Shown here: piece by piece, positions 60,065 to 64,000 of the stretch
How the letters are laid out: each line of letters starts with the position of its first letter
Position numbering within the stretch: position 1 is the stretch's first letter
Assembly (NCBI GenBank): GCA_900546435.1
Contig: URCQ01000008.1
Location: 1-64,000 of the forward strand
DNA length: 64,000 bases
Reading direction: 5' to 3'
Source: an uncultured Pseudobutyrivibrio sp.
Lineage (GTDB): Bacteria > Bacillota > Clostridia > Lachnospirales > Lachnospiraceae
Translations under genes and position numbers: made by a program
Notes under the pieces: generated by a model
Seen by the model: the letters and a program-made list of their open reading frames with translations, nothing else
The model's database searches: none
Told to the model about the DNA's origin: nothing

Positions 60065-61720
60065 ATGGAAAAGTTAAAACCAAAGTTTTTTACAACGATT
60101 CGGGATTATTCGAAAGAGCAATTTATCAAGGATGTCATATCAGGAATTATTGTGGCAATTATCGCTTTACCACTTTCGATTGCACTAGCACTCGCATCAG
60201 GCGTGACACCGGAAAAAGGTATTTATACGGCAATTATTGCCGGATTTCTTGTGTCGTTTCTAGGCGGTTCTAAGGTACAGATTGCAGGACCGACAGCTGC
60301 TTTTGCGACAATTGTTGCAGGTATTGTGGCAAAAAGTGGTATGGATGGACTAATCGTAGCGACGATTATGGCAGGCATATTACTTGTCATTATGGGCTTA
60401 TGTCATTTTGGCACCCTGATTAAATTTATTCCCTATACCATTACAACCGGCTTTACAGCGGGTATTGCAGTGACGCTATTTATTGGTCAGATTAAGGACT
60501 TTTTGGGACTTACTGTTGTGAGCAAAGAACCTCTTATAGATACAGGGGATAAGTTTATGGCGTATATGAAAGCTCTGCCAACGATCAACTGGCAGGCATT
60601 TCTTGTGGGAATGATTTGCATTGCCATATTAATCATCTGGCCCAAACTGGGAAAAATCAGTGTGATACCGGCATCACTTATTGTAGTGATTGTATCGATT
60701 GTGCTGGTCCAGGGATTATCTATGCAGGTCAATACCATTGGAGATCTGTATGAGATTTCCAATAAATTACCACAATTGCAGATGCCTCACATTACATTTC
60801 GCCTGATTCAGAGTGAATTTAGTGATGCACTTACGATTGCCATTTTAGCAGCAATTGAATCTTTGCTTTCTGCTGTGGTTGCGGATTCTATGATTAATGG
60901 CAGACATCGTTCTAATATGGAACTGATTGCACAGGGCGTAGGAAATATTGGCTCTGCATTGTTTGGAGGTATTCCGGCAACAGGAGCGATTGCAAGAACG
61001 GCAGCAAATGTAAAAAATGGTGGACGCACACCGGTGGCAGGTATGGTACATTCTATTACCCTGCTCCTTGTACTTATCCTTTTGCTGCCATATGCAGCGT
61101 TGATCCCTATGCCGGCGATTGCTGCCATTTTGTTTGGCGTTGCATATAATATGTGTGGCATCCGAAAGTTCGTAGACCTTTGTAAGATGGCGCCAAAGAG
61201 CGATATCGCTGTCTTACTTACAACGTTTGTTCTTACGGTAGTATTCGATTTGGTTGTGGCAATCGAAGTGGGCATGGTTCTTGCGGCAATGCTTTTTATG
61301 AAACGCATGAGTGATGTGACTGCGGTGGAGGGCTGGAAGTACATCGAGGATGAAGATGACGATCCGGATAGTCTTTCCTTGCGCCAGGTTCCGGAAAAAG
61401 TGCGCGTTTATGAAATCAGCGGACCGATGTTTTTTGGCGCAGCAGATAAAATTTTTGATATTACGGTTGACGAACGTGATAAGGTGTTGATTCTGCGTAT
61501 GCGTAGTGTGGGAGCAATTGATGCGACTGCGCTGCATTCTTTGGAACAGCTGCAAACGGATTGTGAAAGAAAAGGAATCCGCTTACTTTTGTCTCACGTA
61601 AATGAACAGCCGATGCATATGATGGAAAAAGCAGGTTTTGATAAACGTATCGGAAGAGAATATTTTTGTGCGCATATTGATGATGCACTGGCGTTGGCGG
61701 AACGTATAGTAACAAAATAG
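60065..61720 (+). CDS. SulP family anion transporter with STAS domain
   Basis: A 551-residue SulP transporter of normal length: membrane domain (about 1-420) with LPLSIALALASGVTPEKGIYTAI near residues 35-57 and GGSKVQIAGPTAAF, then a STAS domain (about 440-551) with VLILRMRSVGAIDATALHSL. Substrates in the family include sulfate, bicarbonate and dicarboxylates. I chose the ATG at 60065, after the hairpin, because the usual N-terminus begins MEKLKPKFF; two upstream in-frame ATGs (59996, 60038) lie inside the stem structure. It has no long C-terminal tail, in contrast to the SulP protein at 15223-17340. Confidence 0.92.
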   Translation: MEKLKPKFFTTIRDYSKEQFIKDVISGIIVAIIALPLSIALALASGVTPEKGIYTAIIAGFLVSFLGGSKVQIAGPTAAFATIVAGIVAKSGMDGLIVATIMAGILLVIMGLCHFGTLIKFIPYTITTGFTAGIAVTLFIGQIKDFLGLTVVSKEPLIDTGDKFMAYMKALPTINWQAFLVGMICIAILIIWPKLGKISVIPASLIVVIVSIVLVQGLSMQVNTIGDLYEISNKLPQLQMPHITFRLIQSEFSDALTIAILAAIESLLSAVVADSMINGRHRSNMELIAQGVGNIGSALFGGIPATGAIARTAANVKNGGRTPVAGMVHSITLLLVLILLLPYAALIPMPAIAAILFGVAYNMCGIRKFVDLCKMAPKSDIAVLLTTFVLTVVFDLVVAIEVGMVLAAMLFMKRMSDVTAVEGWKYIEDEDDDPDSLSLRQVPEKVRVYEISGPMFFGAADKIFDITVDERDKVLILRMRSVGAIDATALHSLEQLQTDCERKGIRLLLSHVNEQPMHMMEKAGFDKRIGREYFCAHIDDALALAERIVTK

Positions 61721-61738
61721 AATACACTTTGTAAAATG

Positions 61739-61781
61739 AAATCCATGTTGTCAGTAAAAGCTGGCGATATGGATTTTTTTT
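61739..61781 (+). terminator. Intrinsic terminator after the second SulP gene
   Basis: AAATCCAT (61739-61746) pairs with ATGGATTT (61769-61776), followed by a long T-run. Confidence 0.85.
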
Positions 61782-61790
61782 AACCTATTT

Positions 61791-61834
61791 TTTACAAAGA
61801 GCATACATTTCATTTTACAAAGTGTTTGTATCAT
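61791..61834 (+). promoter_or_regulatory. Pho-box-like direct repeats and -10 of pstS
   Basis: TTTACA (61791-61796), CATACA (61802-61807) and TTTACA (61814-61819) recur with periods of 11 and 12 bases, followed nine bases later by TATCAT (61829-61834). TTTACA-type repeats about 11 bases apart are the binding pattern of PhoP/PhoB regulators. In addition ACACTTTGTAAAATGAAAT (61724-61742) is a perfect 19-base inverted copy of 61807-61825. Confidence 0.55.
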
Positions 61835-61889
61835 ATGTCTTGTAAACGAAATAGAAAGAAAAAGTCAAAACGACAAAAGGAGATTAAAA

Positions 61890-62795
61890 ATGAAGTTGAA
61901 GAAAATCGCCGCAACACTTCTTGTTGCAACATTAGCAATTGGCACTATGGTAGGATGCAAAAGTACAGGAAGTGACAATACAACAGATGGAGAAAAGGCA
62001 GAGAACACAGGAGCATCTGGAGATATCACCATTCTTTCTCGTGAAGATGGTTCTGGTACAAGAGGTGCATTTGTAGAACTTTTCGGGATAGAGGAAGAAA
62101 AAGATGGCGAAAAGGTGGATATGACCACAGAGGATGCTAAGATTACAAATTCTACATCTGTTATGATGACAACCGTTGCCGGAGATGTAAATTCTCTTGG
62201 TTATATTTCACTTGGTTCTTTGAATGACACAGTGACTGCTGTAAAGATTGATGGCGTAGAGGCGACAGCAGAAAACGTAGCTAATGGAACATACAAGATT
62301 GCACGTCCATTTAACATTGCTACAAAGGGAGAGGACTTAAGTGAGGCAGGACAGGATTTTGTAAACTTTATCCTGAGCAAAGAAGGACAGCAGGTCATTA
62401 CAGACAATGGATATATCAGCGTAGGTGAAGGAGAGGCATTTGCTTCTAACAATGCATCAGGAAAACTTACAATTGCAGGTTCTTCTTCCGTAACACCAGT
62501 TATGGGAAAATTGGTAGAAGCCTATAACAAGGTAAACGCAAACGTAGAAATTGAGGTACAGGAAAGTGATTCGTCTACTGGTATGCAGTCAACGATTGAT
62601 GGCTTATGCGATATTGGAATGGCATCTAGAGAATTAAAGGATTCTGAGACAGGTGCAGGTCTTGTGGCAACAGAAATCGCAAAAGATGGTATAGCAGTGA
62701 TTGTAAACAATGACAGTGGAATTACAGATTTGACATCTGATCAGGTAAAACAGATTTACACAGGTGAGATTCTTACATGGGATGAAGTGCAGTAA
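61890..62795 (+). CDS. pstS: Phosphate ABC transporter substrate-binding protein, circularly permuted PstS
   Basis: A 301-residue lipoprotein (signal with lipobox-like MVGC, Cys23) that binds phosphate for the Pst importer. The half-sequences are in swapped order. Residues 45-180 match what is normally the C-terminal half of PstS: ITILSREDGSGTRGAF (46-61) and GYISLGSLNDTVTAVKIDGV (104-123). Residues 191-301 match the normal N-terminal half: GKLTIAGSSSVTPVMGKL (191-208), DIGMASRELKDSE (241-253) and, at the very end, IYTGEILTWDEV (289-300). In standard PstS that last motif directly precedes the REDGSGTR motif. All phosphate-contacting segments are present, so a circular permutation, not a broken gene, is indicated. 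AAAAGGAG precedes the ATG, and pstC follows. Confidence 0.9.
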   Translation: MKLKKIAATLLVATLAIGTMVGCKSTGSDNTTDGEKAENTGASGDITILSREDGSGTRGAFVELFGIEEEKDGEKVDMTTEDAKITNSTSVMMTTVAGDVNSLGYISLGSLNDTVTAVKIDGVEATAENVANGTYKIARPFNIATKGEDLSEAGQDFVNFILSKEGQQVITDNGYISVGEGEAFASNNASGKLTIAGSSSVTPVMGKLVEAYNKVNANVEIEVQESDSSTGMQSTIDGLCDIGMASRELKDSETGAGLVATEIAKDGIAVIVNNDSGITDLTSDQVKQIYTGEILTWDEVQ

Positions 62796-62835
62796 TCTTA
62801 CGGTATAAGTTCAAGGCAAAAGGAAAGGTCAGAAC

Positions 62836-63687
62836 ATGAAACACTTTAACGAAATACTAATGAAGGTTATCTTTTTCATAGCGGCTTGCACTTCGGTGCT
62901 AGCCGTTGCCTTGATTTGCATTTTCTTGTTCGCCAATGGTGTTCCGGCGATGGGAAAAATCGGATTAGGCAAATTTTTGACAGGAACAATGTGGAAGCCT
63001 TCCAATGATATTTTTGGAATATTTCCAATGATTCTTGGAAGTATTTATGTTACTGCAGGTGCAATTATTATTGGTGTTCCGATTGGTCTTTGCACGGCTG
63101 TTTTTATGGCGCATTATTGCCCGAAAAACATATATGGCATTTGTAAGGCATCGGTGAATCTGATGGCAGGAGTACCATCGGTTGTATATGGATTCTTTGG
63201 ATTGGTTTGTATTGTTCCGCTGATGCAAAAGCTGACGGGGCGTGATGGAAGCACGATGCTCACAGCTTCCATTTTGCTTGGCATTATGATTCTGCCAACA
63301 ATCGTCAGCGTGTGCGAGGCGGCTATACGCAGTGTACCAACACCTTATTATGAAGGAGCCTTGGCGCTTGGTGCGACCAAAGAACGAAGTATTTTTTTAA
63401 CTGTCATCCCGGCAGCAAAATCTGGTATCGTCGCAGGTATTGTCCTTGGTATTGGCAGGGCGATTGGTGAGACGATGGCGGTTGTTATGGTTGCAGGAAA
63501 TCAGGCGCGTATGCCAAAGGGAATTACGAGAGGTGTACGTACATTGACATCAAATATTGTACTGGAAATGGGATATGCAGCAGATTTGCACAGAGAGGCT
63601 TTGATTGCGACTGGCGTGGTTCTGTTTGTTTTTATCCTGTTGATTAACTTGTTTGTGGCTGCATTAAAACGCCAGGATACAAAGTAA
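62836..63687 (+). CDS. pstC: Phosphate ABC transporter permease PstC
   Basis: A 283-residue PstC with six membrane segments. Characteristic parts are FLTGTMWKPSNDIFGIFPMILGS near residues 48-70, VNLMAGVPSVVYGFFGLV near 107-124, and the EAA-type loop GALALGATKERSIFLTVIPAA. AAAGGAAAGG precedes the ATG. It forms the phosphate channel with PstA. Confidence 0.96.
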   Translation: MKHFNEILMKVIFFIAACTSVLAVALICIFLFANGVPAMGKIGLGKFLTGTMWKPSNDIFGIFPMILGSIYVTAGAIIIGVPIGLCTAVFMAHYCPKNIYGICKASVNLMAGVPSVVYGFFGLVCIVPLMQKLTGRDGSTMLTASILLGIMILPTIVSVCEAAIRSVPTPYYEGALALGATKERSIFLTVIPAAKSGIVAGIVLGIGRAIGETMAVVMVAGNQARMPKGITRGVRTLTSNIVLEMGYAADLHREALIATGVVLFVFILLINLFVAALKRQDTK

Positions 63688-63699
63688 GGAGGCTATGGA

Positions 63700-64000
63700 A
63701 TGAAACAAAATATGAAAACTGCATTGAGACATCCGGCATCCTTATTACTCAAACTGTTTGTTCTTTTATCCGCAGCAGTTACAATGGGTGTTTTGCTTTT
63801 TATTATTATTTTTATTGTTGCAAAGGGAGCACCACACTTATCGCCGGGGTTGTTCGCGTGGAAATATACATCCGATAATGTATCCATGACACCGGCGATT
63901 ATCAATACATTGATTATGACAGCACTATCACTTGTTATAGCAGTTCCGCTTGGGATTTTTGCGGCAATCTATCTGGTAGAGTATGCAAAACGCGGTAGTC
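63700..64000 (+). CDS. pstA: Phosphate ABC transporter permease PstA (partial, runs off the window)
   Basis: The first 100 residues of PstA: a membrane helix (LFVLLSAAVTMGVLLFIIIFIV, about residues 19-40), then GAPHLSPGLFAWKYTSDN and AIINTLIMTALSLVIAVPLGIFAAIYLVEYAK, typical of the family. The start is ATG 63700 with TAAGGAGG at 63685-63692; an ATG at 63695 is followed two codons later by a stop and cannot be used. The frame is open to the window end; pstB and phoU would be expected next. Confidence 0.9.
   Translation, partial: MKQNMKTALRHPASLLLKLFVLLSAAVTMGVLLFIIIFIVAKGAPHLSPGLFAWKYTSDNVSMTPAIINTLIMTALSLVIAVPLGIFAAIYLVEYAKRGS

Noticed and set aside
62796..62835. Gap between pstS and pstC checked for an intercistronic terminator or stabilising hairpin
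   Set aside because: No stem of useful length was found.

Overview
The window looks like chromosomal DNA of a motile, Gram-positive, low-GC anaerobe, most likely a gut Lachnospiraceae (Clostridia) of the Roseburia / Agathobacter / Lachnospira kind. The reasons are strong AGGAGG-type ribosome sites on nearly every gene, a flgM-flgN-flgK-flgL-fliW-csrA-flaG-fliD-fliS cluster, a two-subunit iron-sulfur serine dehydratase, a FeoA-FeoB fusion, a T-box leader, and intracellular GH2 and GH78 glycosidases with AraC regulators. The family placement is inference; no rRNA or other marker is present. I saw no tRNA, rRNA, CRISPR array or insertion sequence.

Layout. 1-2,000: two small membrane proteins (one a CPBP protease), then decayed gene fragments and a small twin-hairpin element around a hydrophobic peptide. 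2,000-5,800: an operon of NAD-dependent dehydrogenase, histidine kinase, OmpR-type regulator and second dehydrogenase behind a direct-repeat promoter. 5,800-9,000: NhaC-type antiporter, lrgAB and a TVP38-like protein. 9,000-10,250: PilZ protein and tandem-domain hemerythrin. 10,400-17,340: pgi, feoAB fusion, TRIC-type channel and a SulP transporter with a charged tail. 17,350-24,400: chemoreceptor, a dehydrogenase/YoaK/Y-family polymerase/YolD-like operon, YqeY and serine dehydratase. 24,400-29,520: AraC regulator divergent from a GH2 glycosidase and a GPH sugar symporter. 29,700-42,230: a six-helix chemoreceptor and the late flagellar genes, with two candidate sigma-28 promoters. 42,300-44,950: T-box, cstA and a gamma carbonic anhydrase. 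45,000-48,220: a polar amino acid ABC importer behind a cysteine-rich leader peptide. 48,300-52,370: small multidrug-export-like protein, XpaC/TelA pair and a membrane-anchored phosphodiesterase. 52,500-57,550: alpha-L-rhamnosidase, AraC regulator, a small unknown protein and a sugar isomerase-like protein. 57,600-59,930: regulator with a degenerate second receiver and two membrane-anchored unknown proteins. 60,000-64,000: a second SulP transporter behind a structured leader, then pstS-pstC-pstA, cut by the window edge.

The most notable points are: (1) the PstS-type phosphate-binding protein is circularly permuted, with its two half-sequences in swapped order; (2) a 24-residue leader peptide with two Cys-x-Cys pairs sits under a perfect sigma-A promoter ahead of the amino acid importer, suggesting cysteine-responsive control; (3) a 12-bp perfect stem that hides the ribosome site and ends in a T-run directly at the start codon of the second SulP gene; (4) a twin-hairpin element resembling a type I toxin-antitoxin locus; and (5) several promoters with direct-repeat or palindromic operators (dehydrogenase/two-component operon, lrgAB, chemoreceptor, xpaC-telA, pst). 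All functional calls come from reading motifs by eye; no database search was run.
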